The notes under the pieces are model-generated. The model was not told the origin of the DNA. It saw only the letters and a program-made list of their open reading frames with translations, and did no database searches. Made by a program: the position numbers and the translations under genes. Below, piece by piece: positions 16,601 through 23,006 of a DNA stretch of 23,542 nt (its first letter is position 1; the number at the start of each line of letters is the position of its first letter). Source of the DNA: a virus; the IMG/VR virus record IMGVR_UViG_3300027917_003858, positions 1-23,542 of that record; one strand, 5' to 3'.

Positions 16601-17107
16601 ATCAACCCCAGAACTTTATACGAAGCCACCAACAACATGGAGAAGGTACAGAACTTTCTCGTGGATGAGCTGTCCGGTATCTATGGCAAGGATGTTCGGC
16701 GGCAGCATGTGGAGGCGGCCGTCAAGGCCATGGGCAATCTGACGAAGATCCGTGATCCTGGTGATGCCGAGGGTATTCTGAAGGGAGAGTTCCAGCCCGC
16801 TTCCGAGATCCGGGCCCTGAATCGGCGGCTGCTCAAGGAAGGCAAGCAGCCAGTGGAGCACTCTCCCGTACTGAAGGGCATCGATCAGATGCCGCTGGCA
16901 GTGCAGGAAGACTGGATGGCCAAGCTACAGCACCAGGAGCTGCGTGGGACTCTACTCGAGTCAGCGGCTATCGGCGCGCGCGCCAACCTGCACGGTATCC
17001 ATCCGGTGCCTGGGGCGGCTTATGGTGCCGAGTTCGGCTTGACTTCTGAGCATGCCAACAAGCCGGGCCTGTCCCATCTGAAAGACGTTCCGAGGTACGC
17101 GTACTGA
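10652..17107 (+). CDS. Single-chain RNA polymerase, fused beta and beta-prime
   Basis: The gene encodes 2151 aa. The open frame extends upstream to 10400, but that part is not RNAP-like and lies over the divergent operon; ATG 10652 begins a credible N-terminus. The beta-like part (about 1-970) has a GPGG rifampicin-region segment (about 338-363) and GYNFEDG (637-643). It also has GDKITGRHGNKG (775-786), with both active-site lysines (777, 785), and LNPLGVVGRMN. The beta-prime-like part (about 1020-2151) begins with SSGEIRKPGEVVYPS and has LPIIPPTMR. Its catalytic motif is NADFDGDQM (1417-1425), with three Mg-binding Asp. It also has a bridge helix (SGAR..), a zinc quartet Cys1764/1826/1833/1836, and a trigger loop with TQLTMKQFHTGG (1865-1876). 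The N-terminal beta-prime zinc finger is absent. It is shorter than bacterial beta plus beta-prime (about 2750 aa). The stop overlaps the spike-like gene's ATG by 1 nt. Confidence 0.96.
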   Translation: MAYLDHDEAYEAFKERTLEGVKEHFPIQTPYRTIELNGLEVDEKGLHPDDIRSQLAARMNGRTWASTLMGDISLKDTKTGKVLDRQKVRLADLPRVTKRRSFIIDGKEYQVENQWQLKPGIYSRRNVAGQIEAHFNVPNKREFDITFDPDSKQFMMARGGSKAIPVYPLMKTMGIDDDTLERDWGPEILQANKQAKGLTGALAKFFRVDRRRQPKTDEEAETYFRTTMEESLLRPEATALTTGKPYTNVTNGALRDASKRLLEIQGGAPEDDRDSIIFKDLRTTGDYAYEKLTSRDVKNSVRKRVTRKLFKAQGVRDLIKSDMFNDPIRKTFTKNSLSNHATQINPIAMLAGAQQTTIMGPGGIQSQDAVDNMVDAKFINPSHLGYLDPVRTPESEKSGVVLRLPMGLRKKGSEPVVWLYNTKKSKVELVPPNQFFSSTVVLPDQVRWEGKKPVPIGAKVKASGPRNQLTEVRMSDADYVMRHPSQVFSLTTNLIPFLGNNSGNRATYATQHLEQAISLKDREVPYVQVATGHEQEGLRTFEELVGRAASHPSPVSGVVTRVKKNGIVIKGPQGLETVQLYENFPLNDPKAVMHSEPIVKPGQTVQRRQSIADSNFTRDGVLSLGVNLRTAYAPYKGYNFEDGVVIGQGAARKLTSEHMHKPELRLEKNTVTDPRKFKIQHIDAYGKEQYGKLDDVGVIRVGEEVQPGDPLVLAMRPYQVKDQLSLQQIGKALAGKQVDTSLRWTSDYPGKVVGVHKARDKMIVHVRTEEPMQVGDKITGRHGNKGIVTKILPDEEMPHTPDGRPVDVLLNPLGVVGRMNVGQVLETAAGKITEKTGKTYVVDNFANVDQLAKVKAELQRHKIPDKEDLIDPTSGKSLGAALVGPQYTLKLTHQIDKKNSARSGMALPGGEEDPELYDRNLLPAGGGKTGGQSIGALDLYTLLAHGAKANIREMQTWKSEGPDVRHPDPAKQWPTQHDDVWEAMQLGHPLPTPKPTFSYRKFEDMLRATGVNVEKRGHHLQLLPMTDRQILNMSSGEIRKPGEVVYPSLDKSGEPKPIKGGLFDPVATGGHGGKRWSHVSLAEPVPNPMFEKAIQRVTGLKEKDYLAVTRGEKAVDREGNIVELGTTGADTGGAAIAKMLKKIDVSSSLKKAEDELTQMTLPSTAAHRPTPAKVDKLVKQVKTLRALEQANLSPDEAYILRNLPIIPPTMRAPSILPNGNIKAGDLNQLYKDFGHVNTTMKDPELMPYLDDEGKKRLRGSLYDGVRALMGIGVPYADQRHKGILHQIAGAPAKEGYFQNVLMSRRQNMSLRSTIVPEPALDLDEVGLPKEKALTLYKPFVVNKLMEQGAARNVLEARGMVTAQDNAVWRALDAVAQERPILLKRDPVLHKHGVQAFRPKLVGGKAIQIHPLVTSGYNADFDGDQMSAYVPISREAVEEARRMMPSRNLFNEASGRVAYPTKHEMSMGLFSLSRVVGSNNQRYTSPAAAIKAVGDGKLKLNELTNIGGTKTTAGRVLIASALPEPMRDSVLKDHRKVLDDAGVETLLDTAARSYTNEYGDIANRLKDIGNGAASGAIPIPHGALGLDAINIAEGKQQYLSVPMQSFGLDDFEPDRAVRDPIFRAAKVQADAIMASKTIPAGDKERRVADLWTRASEKMMGAHLAKAARKPNDLDLMLASGARLKQDQYKQMIISPVLMEDAAGKPILQPIEKSYSEGLDLAGYWTQQQGARRGTVMKVQEVRDPGTFSKRMIQTTMNLVVTGDDCGTDQGIAMNVGDSNIYDRTLAKDFNAKNTHFSAGTLLTPDVVSKIRAADKAANVIIRSPLKCEHGTGLCQKCAGLKADGKEYDLGTNVGILASQSMGERSTQLTMKQFHTGGVRTTGGARAVNDFERVEQLTYLKKSIPDEAVLAKKSGRVEKIEADPTGVKVWVGGESHHVGKDKAGMPLHVNLPGASKYTGYKGWKPPKVGTKVSAGDVLSDPNRTVINPRTLYEATNNMEKVQNFLVDELSGIYGKDVRRQHVEAAVKAMGNLTKIRDPGDAEGILKGEFQPASEIRALNRRLLKEGKQPVEHSPVLKGIDQMPLAVQEDWMAKLQHQELRGTLLESAAIGARANLHGIHPVPGAAYGAEFGLTSEHANKPGLSHLKDVPRYAY

Positions 17108-18393
17108 TGACGTCTGGAAGAGATACACTCGGGCGCCTCAACCGAGACACGCAGATCTCCCCCGATCAGCAGACGAAGAACATCAGCTTCTTTCAGCCGG
17201 AAGGGGTCATAGGTGCCATCATCATCGAGGGGCAGGTCGCAGATCTAAATATGGCGCTCTGGACCGTGGATGTCGTCTCGAAGTTCGACCACAAGTTCTA
17301 TCCCAACATCCAGGTCTCATCTCCGTACCAAGACCCAGTCAGTGGCGCTGGCATCTACGTGATGCCTGACATTGGAACGAAGTGTCACATCTGCATTCCT
17401 AGTGATGGTCCACCACCCTTCCTACTGGATTTCATCATGCCTTCTGAGCAGAACTTCGCGGAGGAGGAAGAGGAGGACGGAGATCCAGCAGTAGACAACT
17501 ATCCGGATAAGACTTTTAGTGGCGGTCGTCCCAAGCCCAAGCCTGGAGACATCTACATTCGGGGGCGGGATGGAAACTTTGCGATACTGCATCGCGGGGG
17601 TGTGCTGCAGATAGGCTGCTCCGAGCTCGCGCAGAGGATCTACATACCGCTCGAGAACCTGATCACGGACATCAGCCAGAACTACAGGCACTACAACACC
17701 GGCGGCGCCATCAACTGGTTCCTCGCCCCGGGCGAATCGAAGACTAACCCACACACGGTCAAGAAGGAGACCTACCGCATACGCGCGGCCGACAAGGAAG
17801 CCACGATCCGCGTGGCCATCGGTGAGCTACGCGACCCGGTACCCGAAACCATCAGCGAGGTCAGCTCGGACATGGGCCAGAACCAGATGGCGACGAAGGA
17901 CAGTCCCATCTACTGTGAGGTGACGTTGGCACCAGAGGGGTTCAAGGCCGACACCGGAGCGTCCGAGGAGAATGTAGGGGACTTGACTACCCTGCGCTAC
18001 TTCTTCGACAAGGCTGGCAACGTACTTCTGCGCACGCAGGGAAGCGTCGTCATGCACGCCGAGAGAAACCTCACGCTGCGTGCGAAGGAGATTATGAAGC
18101 TCGAGTCCGAGCAGCTGGTAGTCAATACCAAAGGCGCGACGATACAGGCGGAGGATTACCTTCAGATCTCAACCAAGGGCATGCGGGTAAACGCTGGGCA
18201 GAACCCAGCCGCGCACGTGGGCTCAGTGGTAGAAGTAGTACTCGGTCCCACAACTCCTCTACTGCTGGCGTTGCCTGTAGCTGGTGCCGCTGCTCCGCCC
18301 AACTGCACAATACCTCCGGGGACGCCGATCACAGTTCAGCCGACAATCCTTAGAGGCACTGTTACTACCGGCCAGACCAAGGTCCTCATCTGA
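17107..18393 (+). CDS. Baseplate/tail spike-like protein (OB fold plus beta repeats)
   Basis: The gene encodes 428 aa from ATG 17107, sharing one base with the RNAP stop (TGATG). Residues about 33-115 look like the OB-fold domain of gpV/gp5-type spike proteins: VIGAIIIEGQVADL, then VVSKFDHKFYPNIQVSSPY, PDIGTKCHICIPSDG and PFLLDFIMP. An acidic loop follows (EEEEEDGD). Residues about 150-390 are rich in short beta strands (GNFAILHRGGVLQIG, GNVLLRTQGSVVMHAERNLTLRAKEIMKLES). This is the pattern of a trimeric beta-helix shaft. The C-terminus is Pro/Thr-rich. This architecture suggests the membrane-piercing spike or baseplate hub of a contractile tail; a siphovirus tail-tip role is an alternative. 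It is co-expressed with the polymerase and overlaps the next ATG by one base. Confidence 0.68.
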   Translation: MTSGRDTLGRLNRDTQISPDQQTKNISFFQPEGVIGAIIIEGQVADLNMALWTVDVVSKFDHKFYPNIQVSSPYQDPVSGAGIYVMPDIGTKCHICIPSDGPPPFLLDFIMPSEQNFAEEEEEDGDPAVDNYPDKTFSGGRPKPKPGDIYIRGRDGNFAILHRGGVLQIGCSELAQRIYIPLENLITDISQNYRHYNTGGAINWFLAPGESKTNPHTVKKETYRIRAADKEATIRVAIGELRDPVPETISEVSSDMGQNQMATKDSPIYCEVTLAPEGFKADTGASEENVGDLTTLRYFFDKAGNVLLRTQGSVVMHAERNLTLRAKEIMKLESEQLVVNTKGATIQAEDYLQISTKGMRVNAGQNPAAHVGSVVEVVLGPTTPLLLALPVAGAAAPPNCTIPPGTPITVQPTILRGTVTTGQTKVLI

Positions 18394-19070
18394 TGGGCAC
18401 CACGGTAGACACCATCTACACTGGGTCACTGGGCTCCATCAACCTGGCAGTCGCGGACCTGTCGAGCATCATCAACCCGCTTGCCGCGCAGCTCGATGCC
18501 GCGATCTCTCTTGGGCTGGGCCCGTTACAGACGGATCTGGCCGCATCTCTGGACGCCAGTCTGGCGTTGCAGGCCAGTCTTAGTCTATCGGTGGCTGACC
18601 CGACTGCGTCCATTCGTGCGGCGTTGGCAGCCATCATTGACTTGCAGGCAGCACTGTCCGCGGCGTTGGCACTTCCTCCGCTGCAGCTGCCGCAGGTAGA
18701 CGCCGATATCAGCGCGGCCGCGGCATTGTCGGCGACGTTGTCTGCGCGGCTCGGCGCCATCCAGCTTCTCATCGACGCAATGCTGTCCGTCAAGATTCCG
18801 GCGTTGCAGCTCGCAGACGTTCCATTAGGGGCTGGGCCGATTGTTCTGTTAGTATTTGATGGGATAGGCGCGCTAGGGAGTCCGGGAACCATGACGCTGC
18901 AGGAGGCAGGAAACAAGATCAAGGCGGCGTTCGATGCTGGGGTGGGAGACTCTGGCAACCCTGACCCTGACTATTTCATTCAGCCTACCGAGTTCGCTTC
19001 GGGTATCATTATGGTGACTTCGGTGAGCTCTGCCATAGTGGCCCTGTCGGAAATCATCAAGACGATATAG
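18393..19070 (+). CDS. Ala/Leu/Ser-rich putative tail protein
   Basis: The gene encodes 225 aa, with its ATG sharing one base with the previous stop. Residues about 10-150 are an almost uninterrupted Ala/Leu/Ser/Ile sequence with Asp as the main charged residue and very few Lys. It has repeated DLxAxL / ALxAxL units, consistent with long amphipathic or hydrophobic helices. The C-terminal 75 residues look globular (TMTLQEAGNKIKAAFDAG; a DYFIQPTEFASGIIMV segment). No family was recognised. Its place between a spike-like and a 744-aa putative virion protein suggests a tail or baseplate component. A helical-bundle membrane-interacting protein is an alternative. Confidence 0.66.
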   Translation: MGTTVDTIYTGSLGSINLAVADLSSIINPLAAQLDAAISLGLGPLQTDLAASLDASLALQASLSLSVADPTASIRAALAAIIDLQAALSAALALPPLQLPQVDADISAAAALSATLSARLGAIQLLIDAMLSVKIPALQLADVPLGAGPIVLLVFDGIGALGSPGTMTLQEAGNKIKAAFDAGVGDSGNPDPDYFIQPTEFASGIIMVTSVSSAIVALSEIIKTI

Positions 19071-19073
19071 GAG
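19069..19073 (+). promoter_or_regulatory. Ribosome-binding site of the 744-aa virion gene
   Basis: AGGAG overlaps the preceding stop codon (tAGGAG) and stands 6 nt before ATG 19080, a consensus arrangement that fixes that start. Confidence 0.7.
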
Positions 19074-19079
19074 ACGCGC

Positions 19080-21314
19080 ATGGACCTGTTTCTTACTCCC
19101 AGACTCACGTTCGAGAAGATCGCGGCGGGCACGACTCTCTCCGAGGACCCCAATCAGTGGCCACAGGAAGTGCTGCAGGAACTGTTCAAGCAGGTCCCCT
19201 ACATCACAGACTTCTCGCCTCACGTCTCGATGCAGAAAGTCGACGGCGAGCGGGGGTACGGCCTCGGGTTCGTGCAGGTCTCCAACCAGTCCGAGATGCA
19301 GGCCACGTCCCCTCCCGGGGACCAGCGCGCGGCTGGCATCCGCCAGGTGCGCATTCCCGTCATCATCCGGGACGGGCAGCTCATGCCGTTCGACCTGCTG
19401 ATCACCGACAGCGCGCAGATCCTGCCGTTGACCGAGTCCCGGTTGCGCGCGGCCCTGTTCCGCCCGCAGGCTTTCGACGTCACCAGCAAAACCCCGGGCG
19501 ACCAGTCCATGATCGGCCAGCTCTACCCGCCCTACCGGCAGAACTACGGCATGGCCGGCGTCATCATGCCCAGCGGGGACATGGCCAAGGCGAGCTCGGC
19601 GCTGGAGGACTATCTGACGGAGGAGGAGCGAGAAAAAGCTGCAGGAGTCAAGCGTGTGCTGCGCATAGCGCGTTCCTGGGGAAAGAAGGTACGGGCCGGA
19701 GAGTCCCCAGGCTCCCTCGATGTAGCTGGTAGACGAGCCGGGGCGAAAGTGGAACGCCGTCTCAAGCAACTTGGTGTGCGAGGGACGTCCGGATACCAGA
19801 CCTACATGGCACAGCACATGGGCAAGTTCAGTTCCGTCCTTCAGTCCATTCTCCCCACCATCAACGCGAGCGATCTGGACGCTTTCGTGGACGCGCTTCA
19901 GGACCAGGACGTGCGCATGGCCTACGAGAAGAACGCCGCGGCGACGGTGAACGCTGTACAAACTTTGCTCAACGCGCCCCGCACGAAGCTCGCTAGCCCA
20001 CTCGAGCTTGTCGAGCCCACGGTGCTGCAGCTGGTGCGGACCGACGACGGGTACCGGCTCAAGATGGCCAGCCACAAGGCCTGGGAGCCCAGAATCATTC
20101 ACCTCGACCGTGGGCAGGCCCTGCAGAAGCTCGGGGCGAAGATCGTCATGGCAGCCGACGAGACGGGCGCTGTGACCCTCGCCGACGGTGCCGAAGCCGG
20201 AGAGCCGCCGGAGGCGCCGGCCGAGGCCGCCGCGGCGCAGGTGACCCTCCCCGGGGTCTACAAGGTTCAGAAGGACGATGGCGAGGAGCTGATCGGCGTC
20301 GTGCTGCCCTCCCTGATCGACATCGACGGCTCGGAGGTCCCCGTCGCCCTGTTCAGCAACGGCTCCCAGGCGGCGGTGCAGACGGACATCCTGGGCACGC
20401 CGGTGTCAGGCGAGATGGATCTGCCAGCCGGGGACGTGCCGCAGGGCTACGGCGTGTTCTTCACCAACGAGGGAGGGATGCTGAAGGCGACCATCCCGCT
20501 GGATATCCAGGGATCCGTGTCGGGGCCCGAACAGGGAGAGCCCCCGGTGTTCGCCGCCGAGACCTACGACGGCAACCCGGTGCAGGTCTCAGTGCAGCCG
20601 GCCATCCAGGCCGTGACGGGCTCCCCGGACGGACGGATGCTGGTCCCTGCACATTGGCAGTGGTCTCCGCTGGCGCGCGCCGGCAGCGTGTCCCTCGCCA
20701 GCGCCGAGCCCGAGGTGAACAAGCAGGCGTCGGCCATGCGCAGGTTCGCCTCCGTGGAAATCCGTTCAGGTGGGAGCAGCTTCTCGATTTCCGGCCCGGC
20801 GGTCGAAAAGTTGGCCAGTGCGGAGCGGGAGTTCATCGGCCTCAACGATGCCATGTTCCTGCTGGCCGGACTGGGTGTGGAAGCTCAGTACGGCATCCGC
20901 AAGCTCGGCGAGGCGTCAGCGGCCAGCGCGCCGGTGCAGGTGCGGATCGGCCGCTTCATCAAGACCGCCGCGGAACAGGAGCACGCCGCGCGCAAGACTG
21001 CGGAGGCTCGGCTGTCCCGGTTGCCGGTGCTGCGCCGGCAGCTCTTCAAGGAGGCGGCCGTCATCAGCGATCCCGACGCGGTCGACACCGTTCTATCTCT
21101 GGGCTTCATCAACCCGGAGAACCTCGTGGCGTTCATAGGCTACATCCCTCATCTGAACGAGACGCAGGGCAAGCTCTGCGAACTCTTGATGGCTTCTCGT
21201 CTCGGACTGAACGATGTACCGGAAGGTGCTCTGGAAAGGGCCGTGCGCGCCACGGAGGAAGTCATCGAAGGCTTGAAGACTGTCGCCTTCCAAGAGCCAG
21301 CCGAATACAACTGA
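19080..21314 (+). CDS. Large putative virion protein
   Basis: The gene encodes 744 aa from ATG 19080 with a consensus ribosome site. The N-terminal half (about 1-370) looks globular: a DPNQWPQEVLQELFKQVPYI region, then LGFVQVSNQSEM and IRQVRIPVIIRDGQLMPFDLLI beta segments, and a helical domain around 180-300. Residues about 370-400 form an Ala/Glu/Pro linker. Residues about 400-560 are beta-rich with Gly/Asp turns. The C-terminus (about 560-744) is helical. Short KxA segments recur (EKIAAG, NKQASA, EKLASA, IKTAAE, FKEAAV). No catalytic motif, signal or membrane segment was seen. The length, co-expression with tail genes and domain mixture suggest a structural protein. The segment from about 20100 to 21060 is visibly more GC-rich than its neighbours. 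Confidence 0.72.
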   Translation: MDLFLTPRLTFEKIAAGTTLSEDPNQWPQEVLQELFKQVPYITDFSPHVSMQKVDGERGYGLGFVQVSNQSEMQATSPPGDQRAAGIRQVRIPVIIRDGQLMPFDLLITDSAQILPLTESRLRAALFRPQAFDVTSKTPGDQSMIGQLYPPYRQNYGMAGVIMPSGDMAKASSALEDYLTEEEREKAAGVKRVLRIARSWGKKVRAGESPGSLDVAGRRAGAKVERRLKQLGVRGTSGYQTYMAQHMGKFSSVLQSILPTINASDLDAFVDALQDQDVRMAYEKNAAATVNAVQTLLNAPRTKLASPLELVEPTVLQLVRTDDGYRLKMASHKAWEPRIIHLDRGQALQKLGAKIVMAADETGAVTLADGAEAGEPPEAPAEAAAAQVTLPGVYKVQKDDGEELIGVVLPSLIDIDGSEVPVALFSNGSQAAVQTDILGTPVSGEMDLPAGDVPQGYGVFFTNEGGMLKATIPLDIQGSVSGPEQGEPPVFAAETYDGNPVQVSVQPAIQAVTGSPDGRMLVPAHWQWSPLARAGSVSLASAEPEVNKQASAMRRFASVEIRSGGSSFSISGPAVEKLASAEREFIGLNDAMFLLAGLGVEAQYGIRKLGEASAASAPVQVRIGRFIKTAAEQEHAARKTAEARLSRLPVLRRQLFKEAAVISDPDAVDTVLSLGFINPENLVAFIGYIPHLNETQGKLCELLMASRLGLNDVPEGALERAVRATEEVIEGLKTVAFQEPAEYN

Positions 21315-21317
21315 CTC

Positions 21318-21344
21318 TTGACAGTCGTGTAGGAATCCTACACT
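21318..21344 (+). promoter_or_regulatory. Promoter-like site overlaid by a perfect palindrome
   Basis: In the 38-bp gap after the 744-aa gene, TTGACA (21318-21323) and TACACT (21339-21344) are separated by 15 bp, a short spacer for a sigma70-type promoter. Within it GTGTAGGA (21327-21334) and TCCTACAC (21336-21343) form a perfect 8-bp inverted repeat around one base. It covers the spacer and most of the -10 box, as an operator would. A hairpin in the RNA is an alternative reading. Confidence 0.45.
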
Positions 21345-21352
21345 TTCAGTAA

Positions 21353-22318
21353 GTGCCCAAGCGTTCTCCGTGTGAGTACTACCTCAAGTATCTGGTAGTG
21401 CATCCGGACCGTCTGACCGACGATGACATCGGCAAGCTGGTCCGGGCGCAGCAGTTGGACTACATCGGGCCCACCTACTTGGGACAGCTGCGAGCGCGTT
21501 GCAAGCCGCCCAATCCCTTCTATCCGGAGAAGAAGTCCCACCGCCAGTCCACCCGCTTCCTGCTGAAAGAGAAGCTCGACACTATCTTCAGGCCAGACCA
21601 GGACATGTTCCGCGCGATGCGCTTCCTGGACGAGGCTCGAGCGAAGGAGCTCATCGAAGCAATGGCATTGGCTGGCTCCACCACCCAGTGGATCCACGTC
21701 AGCCTGAAGCGCATGGGTTTCGATTCCACGGGGCAGGCGGTGGAATACTACTTGTTCTACTACTTCAATCTGGGTCTTGTGGATAGAGAAGAACTGCAGG
21801 CCTTCATGATGAATCGGGCGTACCAGCCGGTCAGCATGGATCCTGGTGAGCAGCGCCTGAATGAGTGCTACGCTCGCGCGGTATCGCGCGGCGAGCGGTT
21901 GCAGGCGGCGAACATGCCTGTGACTCCCTACGCCGGACTGCTCAGCTTGCTGCGTCGAGGCATCATGCCCTCCAACGTACAGATCTCTCGCATCGTCAGT
22001 GCAACGAGGCTCACGGCAACCATCAAAGCTGATGAGGCATTGCTGGAAGGTAAATCGGGTATGAGCAGAGACTACGCTATTGTGGCCAAGGCCATGAGCG
22101 AGATCCTGCAAGAGACCGGAGAAGTGGAAGAGGGATTGCAGGAAGGACTCAGCAGGCTAGTGCTGAAAACGGATGAGCGGCGCCTGCCTAATGTAAAGCA
22201 ACTATCCGGGGGACATCACACGTTGGATTTGCAACCACCAATCGAAACGGAAGGAGAACCAGTTCATGGAAAACCAGTCGGAGCAGCAGCCCCACGAAAA
22301 GACGATAGTTCTGAATGA
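21353..22318 (+). CDS. Unknown helical phage protein
   Basis: The gene encodes 321 aa from GTG 21353; no in-frame ATG lies near and the ribosome site is poor. The N-terminus (KRSPCEYYLKYLVVHPDRL) and the following 200 residues look largely helical and basic. An aromatic segment GQAVEYYLFYYFNLGLVDREEL lies near residues 127-148, and a mixed-charge helix near 210-270. The last 40 residues are hydrophilic and disordered. No known motif was recognised. It follows the promoter/operator-like site and lies two genes before the terminase, so a terminase-small-subunit or regulatory role is possible; nothing specific supports it. Its end overlaps the next gene by 53 nt. Confidence 0.68.
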   Translation: MPKRSPCEYYLKYLVVHPDRLTDDDIGKLVRAQQLDYIGPTYLGQLRARCKPPNPFYPEKKSHRQSTRFLLKEKLDTIFRPDQDMFRAMRFLDEARAKELIEAMALAGSTTQWIHVSLKRMGFDSTGQAVEYYLFYYFNLGLVDREELQAFMMNRAYQPVSMDPGEQRLNECYARAVSRGERLQAANMPVTPYAGLLSLLRRGIMPSNVQISRIVSATRLTATIKADEALLEGKSGMSRDYAIVAKAMSEILQETGEVEEGLQEGLSRLVLKTDERRLPNVKQLSGGHHTLDLQPPIETEGEPVHGKPVGAAAPRKDDSSE

Positions 22319-22754
22319 GGTCTCCAACGAGGAGGCCGGCGCGCTGATGAAAGAAGCGCCCGAAGCAATCAAGGACATCAGGAAGGGGATCCCGCAGTTC
22401 AAGAAGGTGGATGGCTTCACCACGTTCAGGGCCGAATATGCGTTGGTGCACGCGGCCAGCTCGGACGATCTGGTCATACACTTCTTCGAAACGCCCGAGC
22501 ACCCGTTTACTGACGATCCCAATCACAAGTGGTACTGGTTGGTGTACTTCCCGAACTGTCTGGAAGAGGTCGGTCAGTCATACTTCCATGCGACGCGACC
22601 GAGGCTGACCGCGAAGTACACGGAGGAGATGAAGTCCTGGTTTTTCAGGGCGCGTGGGTACAGTCACCTTCCCGAGTTCGACACCTTCGTGATGCGCTTC
22701 TTCGAAAAACTGGACAAGGTATTGGAGGAGGCACAGAAGCGGAAGTCAGAGTAG
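22266..22754 (+). CDS. Unknown small acidic phage protein
   Basis: The gene encodes 162 aa from ATG 22266 with AAGGAGA 8-9 nt upstream. The first 53 nt lie inside the end of the previous gene in another frame. Later in-frame starts would remove the overlap, but the ribosome site favours this one. After a hydrophilic N-terminus (about 35 residues), the body is an aromatic-rich alpha/beta domain (DDLVIHFFETPEHPF, HKWYWLVYFPNCLEEVGQSY). It ends in a charged helix (FFEKLDKVLEEAQKRK). It is not recognised. It converges on the leftward 86-aa gene with a 9-nt overlap. Confidence 0.7.
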   Translation: MENQSEQQPHEKTIVLNEVSNEEAGALMKEAPEAIKDIRKGIPQFKKVDGFTTFRAEYALVHAASSDDLVIHFFETPEHPFTDDPNHKWYWLVYFPNCLEEVGQSYFHATRPRLTAKYTEEMKSWFFRARGYSHLPEFDTFVMRFFEKLDKVLEEAQKRKSE

Positions 22755-23006
22755 GGGAGCGGCAGTTACTTCGATAGCGAACTTCTTGTGCGTTATTTTT
22801 TGTACCTGCCACCCATGTGCCTTGGCGAAACCTCGGATGTAGGCCGTAATATGTGCCTTCGTCCCTGTTGGGAGTTGATGCCACAACCGATATACAAAGA
22901 CGTTACTTCCGCCGTCCGGACTATTCCAGTGGAGGGTTTCTTTGCTTTCGGCGATGTGATCCCCCGCACGCAGTAACGAGGCCCGCAGTTCTTCTACCCA
23001 ATCCAT
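22746..23006 (-). CDS. Small leftward phage gene of unknown function
   Basis: This frame encodes 86 aa on the minus strand, filling a 250-bp stretch that has no credible rightward gene. The product reads like a folded alpha/beta domain: a helical N-terminus (DWVEELRASLLRAGDHI), then FVYRLWHQLP, ITAYIRGFAKAHGWQVQKIT and a final strand KKFAIEVTAAP. It is the only leftward gene in this arm. Its ATG (23006) overlaps the terminase ATG (23005) on the other strand, and its end overlaps the upstream rightward gene by 9 nt. No ribosome site is obvious, and the in-frame stop a few codons upstream leaves no other start. Its orientation suggests a moron-type insertion with separate expression. Confidence 0.55.
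   Translation of the reverse strand: MDWVEELRASLLRAGDHIAESKETLHWNSPDGGSNVFVYRLWHQLPTGTKAHITAYIRGFAKAHGWQVQKITHKKFAIEVTAAPLL

Noticed and set aside
18873-20102. 409-aa leftward open frame
   Set aside because: Antisense to the end of the Ala/Leu gene and much of the 744-aa gene. It is His/Arg/Leu-rich, which is typical of the complement of GC-rich coding sequence.
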